From positions 1-7,105 of the forward strand of contig NZ_AHCD03000021.1 of NCBI RefSeq assembly GCF_000238295.3: DNA of 7,105 bases, read 5' to 3'. Position 1 is the first letter of the stretch, and every line of letters starts with the position of its first letter. Positions 1 through 6,766 of this stretch are shown here, piece after piece. The DNA is from Pseudoalteromonas rubra (lineage in GTDB: Bacteria > Pseudomonadota > Gammaproteobacteria > Enterobacterales > Alteromonadaceae). A program made the position numbers and the translations under genes. The notes beneath the pieces were generated by a model. That model did no database searches and was not told the origin of the DNA. It saw only the letters and a list, made by a program, of their open reading frames with translations.

Positions 1-3000
1 CAGCCTGCTACGCAAACGGTGTCGGATATGATCTGTGATGATGGCGTACAGCCTTACGGTGCAGAGCTGATGCACGCCGATTATTTGGAGCAAGTCCAGT
101 CGGCAGAGACCGTAAGTAGCGAAGCGTTTTCCCAGCCAGCCAGCCTGAGCCGCACGCAATTGCAGGGCAGAGGCATTTGTTATCCGCATGAGTACGTTGA
201 AAGACTTTCCTTCAGCTCGGCTGTGGCGCTTACTCCGGGGTATTCAAGCTCCACGATGTTTGTTGATATTGACGGTGATGGCTTGTCTGACTGGTTATCC
301 AGCTATGGCAGAAAGCTGGCCTATCGTAAGAACATAGAATCCGACAACGCCCTGGGCCGGGACTATGGTGCACTTGATTATTTCTATGAGTTTAGCACTG
401 CTGACTTTTCTCCGGATCGGAGCAGCCAGGGGTGCTATTCATCTCATTCAATAGAGCGTAAATTCACCAAAAGTGCGGACATTAACGCAGATGGTGTATC
501 CGACTTCATTGTCAGGTTGAAAACGACTTACAGTCCACGCTATCAGGGAGTGCCTGGGTGCTCTACAACCGCCTACAAAGACAAACTATTATTGAGTAAA
601 GGCACTGATGAATATAGTAAGTTCGACTATGACTTCAGTGGTGTGGAAGACATTCGGTTTGCAGACTTAAATGGTGATGGCCTGTCTGATCTGGTGTTTG
701 CTAAAAACAGTGGCTGGCAATATCGCCTGGGTACTGGCAATGCAGCCGCGCCGTTACAGTCGGCAAAAAGCTTGTCGATCCTCTCTGCAAAAATGGGCAC
801 TGAGAGTTACCGTGGGAATGTTCACTTTGCGGATGTCAACCAGGATAACATTGCTGATATCATCGCACTTAACCATACCCGCGTTGTACTGCGGGAGGGA
901 TATTGCCGCTGGGTAGGGGATGGCCAGCCTCATGGTATTGAACCTGAAGTGCCTGCGTTAGCAGAGGAAGTGACAACCACGTCATGGCGCAATTGTGGTA
1001 CGGGCTATATCTGGGTTGACACAACCTATACCGATGGGATGCAGGCCACTGTCTGGACAGGGAAAACAACCAGCGCCACGAGTATTGGTTACACGGAAAT
1101 CAAACTGGGTGGTGAATTAAAAGGCACCGGCCATACGCTTAAAATTGGTGACATAGATGGTGACGGCCTGGTTGATGTGTTGCGCAGCAGTACGGCTGCC
1201 ACGTCCAATGCAACCTTTGCGCACTATCGTAATACGATGCTGAGCGCCAGTGTAGCCTCACATAAGCTGACCAAGGTCACCACAGGTTTCGGTGTTGAAA
1301 CCGACATTAACTATAAGAAGATATCAGACAGCGCGGTGTACACCCATTTACCGGCGTTTAATACCTTAGGTAAGGTGAATGCGAACTTCTTCTCACCAAA
1401 ATTTGGTATGTGGCTGGTGAGCAGTGTCTATTCAGATTCTAATGGCAGTGGTTCATCGGCCCAGCAAGTGGGTGTTAAATACAAATACTCCGGGTTTAAG
1501 ATTGATAAACTGGGTCGCGGGCCACAGGGCTTCTATGAAATAGAAACCACCGATCCGCAAACGAACATCAAAACAACGACGCGCTATCATCAGAGCTGGC
1601 CACTGACGGGCAAACCTCAGTTCACCAAATCTTATGCCGGCGACAATCTGATCACGCATGCAACCTCGACCTGGAGACAGCATACCGACAAGCAGGGATC
1701 ACTCTTTGTTTATCTTCGTCACAGTGATGAAAAAGGCTGGCAGATAGGCACTGATGGTACCCGTCGTCCCATCAAGCGTATTATGGTGACCAACAGTTAT
1801 GACTCAGGACTGACTGACAAATGGGGTAACCTGACGAGCAATACTACGGCGACTTATATGCCAACGGGCAGTGGCCAGGATAGCTGGACTGTGGCGCACA
1901 TCACCAGTTCAACCAACGCCTATTACACGGGGGCGGACTATCTGAGATATGGGCGTTTAAAATCAAGCTCGGTGAGACAGCTGCAATACGCTAAGCAGGG
2001 GCTGGCTTATTCTCATTTGACCCGTAAAACGGAGTTTACTTACTACGATAACTTGATGCTGAAAAGCGAAACCGTTGCGCCTGAATGCTCGGGCAGCTCC
2101 ACGAGTCGCAATAATGCGAACCACTGTGATGCCAGTAACAAGTACACCAAAACAAAGCATTACGATGCGTTTGGTAATGTGAAGCAAATTGATGTAACCG
2201 CAGGCTCAGAGACACGCTCCAGTTATACCCAGTATGACAGCACGGGCGAGCTGGTTGTCAGAAAGACGAATGCGCTGAACCAGGCTGTTACGTATCTGTA
2301 TAACGGCGTGAGCAACCCGGATGGACGCATTGAGTCGGTTACAGAAACCAGCCCCAATGGCGTGTCAACAACGAAACTTCTGAACCAGTGGGGCGAAGTG
2401 GTAGAGACGCGTTTTGCGGACGGGACTTATCAGAAGCGTGAAACCTTATCCTGTGGCAGCAGCTCGCTGTGTTCATCGGTGAGCGGGCGCTACTATACTA
2501 AATCCACTCAATCTGGGGTGGCTGCGCAGTATGAGGTGTTTGATATATATGGCCGTAATGTGCGCAATACCAAAGCACTGGTTGATGGCAGTGTGGCGTA
2601 TGAGGATATCACCTACGACCGACACAACAACCCGGTCACCAAGACACTGCCCTATAAATTGGGAGAGACTAAGTACACGACGCGCTTCGACTTTGATGGT
2701 TACAACCGGTTAGAAAAGACGACGCTACCCAGTGGTAAAGCGACAAGCATTCAGTATCTGGGTCATCTAACCCGGACCACGGATGTGGGTGGCAGTAATG
2801 ATAGCTATAGTGCCAGCAGCTACAAACGCGATGAAATGCAGGATGTACAGGGTCGTACATTGTATAAGACAGATCCTTATACAGGCTCTAATCCGGATAT
2901 TGTGAACCGTGTTAAGTTTGGCTACAACGCGTTTGGCAACGTAGTGAGCACGACCAATGCGGTTTATAATAGCAGCTCAGGGCAGTTTAAAAACACCGCA

Positions 3001-5727
3001 ATCACAACGCACTACGACCGTTATGGCAGAAAAATCAAGGTAGAAGATCCCAGCCGGGGAACCTGGCAGCTGTATTACAACGGTTTTGGTGATGTCGTTA
3101 AAGAGGTCAATGGTCGCTCTGAAACAAAAGAGACCTTCTATACTAAGCTGGGTCAGGTATCGCATACTGTTCAGCTGGATAAAACCGTGTCTGGCCGTTC
3201 CCTGGTCAGCTGTAATGTCTATGGTAACAGCAAATCTGCGCATAACATTGGTAAACTGACCGACTCTTATCAGTTCCGTGTGACAGGCTCAGCGGCAAGC
3301 TGCGAAAACTTAATTGCCAACAACACGGCGAGTATCAGTAAGCACTATACCTTTGATGACTTAGGTCGCTCTGAAAGCAGTGTGACTAAAAATGCCGGTG
3401 GTGAGTTTAAGTCTGTTTCCAGCTATAACAGCCTGGGTCAGATTAGTCAGATGGCATTGCCAAACGGCATGTTTGTGAAGTCGTATTACACAAATGGTAA
3501 ACTGCGCAGTAACTATGATGCCGCCACGAATAAGTTGTTGAGCAAAATTGAACGTGTCGATGCACAAGGCCGGGTGACACAGCAGACGTTTGCCGGTGGG
3601 GTATCCCGGACTCAGTCGTTTGAAAAAGACAGTGCCTTCATTGACTCAATTTCTATTTCTAATGCGACGCAGACGCTGTATACGGTGAATTATAAGCATG
3701 ATATCCGTGGCACCACGCGTCATCGTATCAGTCAGTATTATGAGCCGGGCGTCGGCAATGACTCGTTTAAATTCACCGAGTCATTTGGTTATGAAAATAA
3801 CGGTCTGCAGCGTCTCGAAACCCGCACGGTAAGCCATGCCAGCACCCGTTATGGTGTTTCATTGCGCCTGGCCAATCAAACCTACAGCTATGATGCATAT
3901 GGCAATATCAAAACCAACACCAATGTAGGGACTTACCACTATACGAATGCCAGCAACCCATATCAGCTGATGTCAGTTTCGGGGGCAAGTGGTAAGCGCA
4001 GCTATAGCATGTCTTATGATAGTCATGGCAATATTGTTAATGATGGTCAGCGTCGTTTCTACTACACCCAGTTTGATAAGCCTTATAAAATCACCAAGGA
4101 CAATAATACCTATACTGAATTCCGGTATGACGAAGCAGGTAACCGCTATTACCGTAAAGACGTACAGCTGGTGAATGGCAGTTCACAAACGAAACAGGTG
4201 TACTACGTTGGTAAGGTGTATGAGCTGATTAAGCAGTCAGGGGGTAAAGACAGCAGTGGCAGTGCTTTGCCATCGCAAATTGAACATCGCTGGTATGCAG
4301 GTGGTGTGGTTATCAGCCAGGTTGAGGGTCAAGCACAAAAAACTCAGGTTGCGCACAGCGATATGCTGGGCTCAACCGTGCTGGTGACCAATGACAGCGG
4401 CAGTGCGATTGCACAGTACATTTACGACCCCTGGGGTAAACAGCAGCGGGTGTATGCGGCTTCTGAAATGGGCAGCAGCCTGTTACCACTGACACAGATG
4501 CGCGCCTTTACCGGGCACGAGCAGGTAGATCAGCTCGAGGTCATACATATGAACGGGCGTATCTATGATGCCAATCTGGGTCGATTCTTACAGGCGGATC
4601 CGTTTGTTCAGTTCCCGGATTTAACGCAAAGCCACAACCGTTACAGTTATGTGTTGAATAACCCACTGACTTACAATGACCCGAGTGGTTACTTCCTGAA
4701 GAAGTTAATGAAGATCACGGGGCTGAGCTCACTGCTCAAGGCCATTGCGAAGATCCCCATTCTGGATGCGGCGGTCAGTATTGCGTTGGGGATATATGCG
4801 CCCTGGGCATTGCCGTTATATCAGGGGCTGAAAACCTATGCTGTGACAGGCAGTTTCGGTGCTGCACTCAAGGCCTACGTTATCTCTAGTATGACTATCG
4901 GCATTTCAGAAGCCATAGGTGGTGCGCTGCCGTTTGATGCGTCGAGCGGGGTGTCATTGGCGAATGTGGCAAATGTCGCTGCCCATGCGATGGTCGGGGG
5001 GATCACCTCCGTTCTGCAAGGGGGTAAATTTGGTCACGGTTTTGTCAGCTCAATGGTCACGGCGAGTATGAAAGGGTTTATGAATCCTAAGACCACAAAC
5101 TTTGGTAATGCCTATACTCGTACTATCATTGCGGGTCTTGTAGGGGGCACTGTGTCTGAACTAACCGGTGGTAAGTTTGCGAATGGTGCGGTCACTTCAG
5201 CCATGCAGTGGTGGTACAACTCGGAAGCTCAGGGGTTTCACGAAGATTTTAAAAATGCCAAAAAAGCAGTTGCTGAAAAAGGATCATTTGATACAACAGA
5301 GCAAGCGGCAAAGTGGCTCCATGAGGAGATTTATAAAACTAGACTTAGTAAATATGATGCTGAATTTGGTGTATTAATGTTTGAGAGTGACGGTAAAATT
5401 ACCTTGAGTGAGCTGTTTACAAGTGGGCCAAGGAACACTATTAAATTGGACAACAAAACAGGTAAAAAAGACGTATCTTCCTGGCATTCACACGGGATCA
5501 ATAAGGCTGCATTTTTACCTTCGGCAGGTAAGACCGCTGATACTGGTTATGCTGTCGGTGCAGGTTATAAAGTAGATTATATATCAACACCTGATTTCTA
5601 TGGAGATGGAAAGACTTTGTGGGAGTTTAATGTCACAGAATTTAAGAGTGCTGGAGCGGCACATGATTGGTCTGGACTTTGTAGTCATGCAACAGCAATC
5701 GCAGGAGCTGGAACATGTCCTTATTAG
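1..5727 (+). CDS. Rhs/YD-repeat polymorphic toxin, FG-GAP + TcB-like + RHS core + C-terminal toxin; 5'-partial
   Basis: The reading frame is open from base 1, so the gene is truncated by the window edge. The first ATG, at 19, has no ribosome binding site and no signal peptide behind it, so it is probably internal. Residues below count that ATG as 1 (1902 residues to the TAG stop). Seen in order: five DxDxDG-type motifs (265-1176), a TcB-like middle segment (near 1261-1370), YD/Rhs repeats (about 2160-4180), the RHS-associated core (4354-4695), a Gly/Ala-rich linker with a duplicated motif (4696-5220), and a variable tip (5221-5724). Rhs and TcB/TcC proteins are known to fold their repeats into a hollow shell that holds a C-terminal toxin, released after self-cleavage at the core. 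By inference this is an exported antibacterial or anti-eukaryotic toxin with a replaceable warhead. Several cysteine pairs in the repeat region suit an extracytoplasmic protein. The 3' end overlaps the probable immunity gene by 13 bp. The family call is secure; the delivery route cannot be seen, as no VgrG, PAAR or TcA gene is present here. Confidence 0.95.
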   Translation, partial: QPATQTVSDMICDDGVQPYGAELMHADYLEQVQSAETVSSEAFSQPASLSRTQLQGRGICYPHEYVERLSFSSAVALTPGYSSSTMFVDIDGDGLSDWLSSYGRKLAYRKNIESDNALGRDYGALDYFYEFSTADFSPDRSSQGCYSSHSIERKFTKSADINADGVSDFIVRLKTTYSPRYQGVPGCSTTAYKDKLLLSKGTDEYSKFDYDFSGVEDIRFADLNGDGLSDLVFAKNSGWQYRLGTGNAAAPLQSAKSLSILSAKMGTESYRGNVHFADVNQDNIADIIALNHTRVVLREGYCRWVGDGQPHGIEPEVPALAEEVTTTSWRNCGTGYIWVDTTYTDGMQATVWTGKTTSATSIGYTEIKLGGELKGTGHTLKIGDIDGDGLVDVLRSSTAATSNATFAHYRNTMLSASVASHKLTKVTTGFGVETDINYKKISDSAVYTHLPAFNTLGKVNANFFSPKFGMWLVSSVYSDSNGSGSSAQQVGVKYKYSGFKIDKLGRGPQGFYEIETTDPQTNIKTTTRYHQSWPLTGKPQFTKSYAGDNLITHATSTWRQHTDKQGSLFVYLRHSDEKGWQIGTDGTRRPIKRIMVTNSYDSGLTDKWGNLTSNTTATYMPTGSGQDSWTVAHITSSTNAYYTGADYLRYGRLKSSSVRQLQYAKQGLAYSHLTRKTEFTYYDNLMLKSETVAPECSGSSTSRNNANHCDASNKYTKTKHYDAFGNVKQIDVTAGSETRSSYTQYDSTGELVVRKTNALNQAVTYLYNGVSNPDGRIESVTETSPNGVSTTKLLNQWGEVVETRFADGTYQKRETLSCGSSSLCSSVSGRYYTKSTQSGVAAQYEVFDIYGRNVRNTKALVDGSVAYEDITYDRHNNPVTKTLPYKLGETKYTTRFDFDGYNRLEKTTLPSGKATSIQYLGHLTRTTDVGGSNDSYSASSYKRDEMQDVQGRTLYKTDPYTGSNPDIVNRVKFGYNAFGNVVSTTNAVYNSSSGQFKNTAITTHYDRYGRKIKVEDPSRGTWQLYYNGFGDVVKEVNGRSETKETFYTKLGQVSHTVQLDKTVSGRSLVSCNVYGNSKSAHNIGKLTDSYQFRVTGSAASCENLIANNTASISKHYTFDDLGRSESSVTKNAGGEFKSVSSYNSLGQISQMALPNGMFVKSYYTNGKLRSNYDAATNKLLSKIERVDAQGRVTQQTFAGGVSRTQSFEKDSAFIDSISISNATQTLYTVNYKHDIRGTTRHRISQYYEPGVGNDSFKFTESFGYENNGLQRLETRTVSHASTRYGVSLRLANQTYSYDAYGNIKTNTNVGTYHYTNASNPYQLMSVSGASGKRSYSMSYDSHGNIVNDGQRRFYYTQFDKPYKITKDNNTYTEFRYDEAGNRYYRKDVQLVNGSSQTKQVYYVGKVYELIKQSGGKDSSGSALPSQIEHRWYAGGVVISQVEGQAQKTQVAHSDMLGSTVLVTNDSGSAIAQYIYDPWGKQQRVYAASEMGSSLLPLTQMRAFTGHEQVDQLEVIHMNGRIYDANLGRFLQADPFVQFPDLTQSHNRYSYVLNNPLTYNDPSGYFLKKLMKITGLSSLLKAIAKIPILDAAVSIALGIYAPWALPLYQGLKTYAVTGSFGAALKAYVISSMTIGISEAIGGALPFDASSGVSLANVANVAAHAMVGGITSVLQGGKFGHGFVSSMVTASMKGFMNPKTTNFGNAYTRTIIAGLVGGTVSELTGGKFANGAVTSAMQWWYNSEAQGFHEDFKNAKKAVAEKGSFDTTEQAAKWLHEEIYKTRLSKYDAEFGVLMFESDGKITLSELFTSGPRNTIKLDNKTGKKDVSSWHSHGINKAAFLPSAGKTADTGYAVGAGYKVDYISTPDFYGDGKTLWEFNVTEFKSAGAAHDWSGLCSHATAIAGAGTCPY
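265..1176 (+). other. FG-GAP/VCBS-type calcium-binding repeat region (five DxDxDG-like motifs)
   Basis: Five related motifs with the D-x-(D/N)-x-D-x-x-x-D spacing are visible: DIDGDGLSD (265-291), DINADGVSD (478-504), DLNGDGLSD (664-690), DVNQDNIAD (832-858) and DIDGDGLVD (1150-1176). Most are preceded by a short hydrophobic stretch such as FVDI or FADL, as in FG-GAP/VCBS beta-propeller blades, where the aspartates bind calcium. The fourth copy has lost the glycine and may bind metal poorly. The gap between copies four and five (about 859-1149) is larger than the others and carries a Trp/Cys-rich insert (CRW, WRNCGTGYIW). In SpvB/TcB-type proteins such a propeller sits ahead of the Rhs shell and contacts the delivery partner or closes the shell. 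That role here is inferred from architecture. Confidence 0.85.
1261..1370 (+). other. TcB/SpvB-like middle segment
   Basis: Directly after the last calcium-binding motif comes a stretch reading LTKVTTGFGVETDINY (1267-1314) followed by SDSAVYT. This matches the pattern 'L..I.nG.G..t.i.Y', then a Ser/Val/Tyr stretch, that opens the middle domain of TcdB/SpvB-type insecticidal toxin B subunits. Together with the propeller before it and the YD repeats after it, it suggests that this protein is a fused TcB-TcC-like shell rather than an enterobacterial T6SS-type Rhs protein. The boundaries are approximate and the assignment rests on pattern recognition only. Confidence 0.6.
2161..4180 (+). repeat. 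YD/Rhs protein repeats (degenerate, amino-acid level)
   Basis: Repeated units of the form YDxxGNVxxxT..G are seen at many places: YDAFGNV (2161), YDSTGELV (2233), YDRHNNPV (2614), YNAFGNVV (2923), YDRYGRKI (3013), FDDLGRSE (3352), YDAYGNIK (3889), YDSHGNIV (4015) and YDEAGNRY (4126). These are classic YD-repeats, each adding beta-strands to the spiral shell of Rhs and TcC proteins. The copies differ at the DNA level, so they are old repeats under protein-level selection and not a recent tandem duplication. Cysteine pairs lie inside this block, for example in LSCGSSSLCSS (near 2446-2483), consistent with folding outside the cytoplasm. Confidence 0.9.
4354..4695 (+). other. RHS-repeat-associated core domain with DPxG self-cleavage motif
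   Basis: The block opens with HSDMLGSTVLVTN and continues through YDPWGKQ, RAFTGHEQ, GRIYDANLGRFLQADP and NRYSYVLNNP to PLTYNDPSGYF at 4663-4695. This is the most conserved part of Rhs proteins. In TcC and Rhs effectors the aspartates of this region form an aspartyl autoprotease that cuts just after the P-x4-DPxG-aromatic/leucine motif and frees the toxin inside the shell. All the recognisable elements are intact, so cleavage is predicted just after the motif, around base 4695. The exact cut site is inferred by family analogy. Confidence 0.92.
4696..5220 (+). other. Gly/Ala-rich hydrophobic pre-toxin linker with duplicated GGKF motif
   Basis: Between the core and the tip lie about 175 residues of alternating hydrophobic and Gly/Ala-rich sequence, beginning LKKLMKITGLSSLLKAI and ending AMQWWYN. 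Hydrophobic stretches (ILDAAVSIALGIYAPWALPL and AYVISSMTIGISEAIGGAL) could form membrane-active helices. The 22-residue unit VGG-x3-SxL-x-GGKF appears twice, at 4993-5058 and 5140-5205. Similar GGKFxNGA segments are common just ahead of toxin tips in Rhs and filamentous-haemagglutinin-type polymorphic toxins. A role in translocating or packing the toxin is plausible, but no activity can be read from the sequence. Confidence 0.7.
5221..5724 (+). other. C-terminal toxin domain, DUF4329/JAB-like
   Basis: This is the last 168 residues (about 1735-1902, counting the ATG at 19 as 1). After a Lys-rich helical start comes FDTTEQAAKWLHEE, then DAEFGVLMFESDGK, then WHSHG (H1823, H1825) and a STPD-x4-GDGKTLWEFN ending. 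That order (FDTxxxAA, E-x-G with a strand, HxHG, then a tP...y strand) is the layout I recall for DUF4329, a family often found at Rhs C-termini and related to the JAB/JAMM metal-protease fold. E1782, H1823, H1825 and D1841 are candidate catalytic or metal-binding residues. The spacing between S1835 and D1841 is longer than in classic JAMM sites, so enzymatic activity is uncertain. The tail holds two cysteines (C1888, C1900). GC is about 40% by hand count, below that of much of the upstream core and linker. An unrelated fold with an accidental HSH motif remains possible. Confidence 0.6.
5703..5707 (+). promoter_or_regulatory. Ribosome binding site of the immunity gene
   Basis: AGGAG lies inside the last toxin codons, 7 nt before the ATG at 5715. 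It supports that start codon and implies translational coupling with the toxin gene. Confidence 0.8.
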
Positions 5728-6188
5728 TCAAATTAACTTTCTGTATAGCATGCTTTGTGGCTTCATTTTCGGCACTATCTGAATCCAGTAGGGTCTCCTT
5801 GCTTAAGGTTATTGTTGACCCTGAACGCTACGATGGGAAGACCATTAAGGTTACAGGGTTACTGTTGAGATCACAGCGCAGGAACCCTGTATTTATGTTT
5901 TATGGTGAAGACGCCGCTAGAAGTGGTCGGGAGTTGGAAGCAATTTTACTTTACAACTTGACTGATAAGGATAACGCTAAGCTGGAAGATGGCAGGCACT
6001 ATGAGGTGGAAGGTAAGTTTGATGCTGGTTGTCGCTCCAGACTGGAGCCTGGTGCTAAGTTTATTATTGAATTCTTGGGCTGCATAGATCCTGTTTTAAA
6101 TATTATAAATAGTACGAATGGTGCCTATCGATATAAACGGGAAGTGTCTTTGTTTCCTCCACCACCGCCACCATTAAAAAAGGACTGA
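5715..6188 (+). CDS. Probable periplasmic immunity protein for the Rhs toxin, OB-fold-like
   Basis: The ATG overlaps the toxin stop by 13 bp and has a well-placed AGGAG. The 157-residue product starts with a Lys-containing hydrophobic segment (MSLLVKLTFCIACFVASFSA), a Sec signal peptide probably cut after residue 20 or 22. There is no proper lipobox, so the mature protein should be soluble in the periplasm. The mature part begins VSLLKVIVDPERYDGKTIKV and later shows LEDGRHYEVEGKF (90-102). The two 'Gk.v.V.G' strands recall OB-fold-like small proteins and a hypothetical family I associate with polymorphic-toxin loci; that family match is from memory. C106 and C123 could form a disulfide. The C-terminus is unusual: six prolines (148-153) followed by LKKD. 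By position this is the cognate immunity gene. The signal peptide suggests it blocks the toxin in the periplasm. No family name can be given with certainty. Confidence 0.8.
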   Translation: MSLLVKLTFCIACFVASFSALSESSRVSLLKVIVDPERYDGKTIKVTGLLLRSQRRNPVFMFYGEDAARSGRELEAILLYNLTDKDNAKLEDGRHYEVEGKFDAGCRSRLEPGAKFIIEFLGCIDPVLNIINSTNGAYRYKREVSLFPPPPPPLKKD

Positions 6189-6201
6189 GTCTTTCTTGGT
6201 A

Positions 6202-6237
6202 GTGCTGTAGGGGTGGCTCAAGTTACCCCGACAGCAC
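6202..6237. repeat. Hairpin just after the immunity gene
   Basis: Left arm GTGCTGTAGGGGT (6202-6214) pairs with right arm ACCCCGACAGCAC (6225-6237) over 13 positions with a single A/G mismatch, around a 10-nt loop. It starts 14 nt after the immunity stop. No run of T follows, so it is not a classic intrinsic terminator. It could protect the 3' end of the transcript or slow RNA polymerase. Confidence 0.75.
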
Positions 6238-6320
6238 CTATAGAGATAGCTTCCGAAAACACACGACTAGGTGTCTTGAGTACGGATACCGATAGCTTAT
6301 TGAGTGTGCTCAACGAATCC

Positions 6321-6350
6321 AAGAATGCCCTAATTAACATGGGCATTCTT
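6321..6350 (+). terminator. Likely terminator of the toxin-immunity transcript
   Basis: AAGAATGCCC (6321-6330) and GGGCATTCTT (6341-6350) form a perfect 10-bp stem around a 10-nt AT-rich loop, followed by TATTA. The outer A:T pairs give an A-rich left flank and a T-rich right flank, so it could act in either direction. The T tract is short and interrupted, so strength is uncertain. It lies 133 nt after the immunity stop, with no other good terminator candidate closer. Confidence 0.6.
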
Positions 6351-6574
6351 TATTACCCTGTCCAAAAGAATCATTCGCCTGGCTGCATTTTAAATTCTTT
6401 CTTAGCCTGAAATTACCAACCTTTTACCCTGGTTAGGCTGCTGTTGTAGGTGACCTTTAGTTGATTAGAACAGGTTTCATTCAGCTTAGAAAAGGAAGTC
6501 AGATCCACATCACAGTGCCTTGGCGGAAGCGGTGTGAAATCGACTATTTAGGAAAAATTCGGATACCCGGCTTT

Positions 6575-6620
6575 ATTGAGTAGCAACATATCTACCCTAA
6601 ATTAGTATGTGATTGAGTAG
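6575..6620. repeat. Short direct repeat ATTGAGTAG
   Basis: ATTGAGTAG occurs at 6575-6583 and again at 6612-6620, 37 bp apart. It could be a paired protein-binding site, a trace of a small insertion or deletion, or chance. No mobile-element ends flank it. Confidence 0.3.
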
Positions 6621-6693
6621 ATTGTTTTAACTGGGGGTGGTAATCAAAGGGGCTTAATCGGTTTGCTGTGGGTCAATTGGATCCTTTGGTTTT

Positions 6694-6717
6694 ACGGTTG
6701 TGGTCAAAGTGAACCGT
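6694..6717. repeat. Inverted repeat upstream of the promoter (possible operator)
   Basis: ACGGTT (6694-6699) and AACCGT (6712-6717) form a perfect 6-bp inverted repeat with a 12-bp gap. It lies about 70 bp before the -10 element of the next gene, a position suitable for an activator site. No regulator can be named. Confidence 0.3.
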
Positions 6718-6766
6718 GTGTCTCTTAGCAATGAAATATATCAATATTGTTTCTCATATTAATCAT

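Noticed and set aside
19..21. ATG at 19 as the true start of the Rhs gene
   Set aside because: The frame is already open at base 1, no Shine-Dalgarno sequence precedes this ATG, and no signal peptide follows; it is most likely an internal methionine.
869..4495. Minus-strand open frames of 60-88 codons inside the Rhs gene
   Set aside because: They lie opposite a convincing coding frame, lack ribosome binding sites and recognisable motifs, and are typical shadow frames.
5694..5788. Lipoprotein signal in the immunity protein (cysteines at residues 10 and 13)
   Set aside because: The residues before the cysteines (LTF-C, CIA-C) do not fit the lipobox, and both cysteines sit within the hydrophobic core of an ordinary Sec signal.
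6213..6410. 65-codon GTG-start open frame after the immunity gene
   Set aside because: The GTG lies inside the left arm of a strong hairpin and has no ribosome binding site, the terminator-like hairpin interrupts the frame, and the product shows no recognisable family.
6461..6583. Short plus-strand frame (TTG start, about 40 codons) including HITVPWRKRCEIDYLG
   Set aside because: It has no good start or ribosome binding site, no family resemblance could be recognised, and it is short enough to be chance.
6575..6620. Direct repeat ATTGAGTAG as insertion-sequence target duplications
   Set aside because: Only 28 bp separate the copies, with no terminal inverted repeats or transposase, so a mobile element is not supported.
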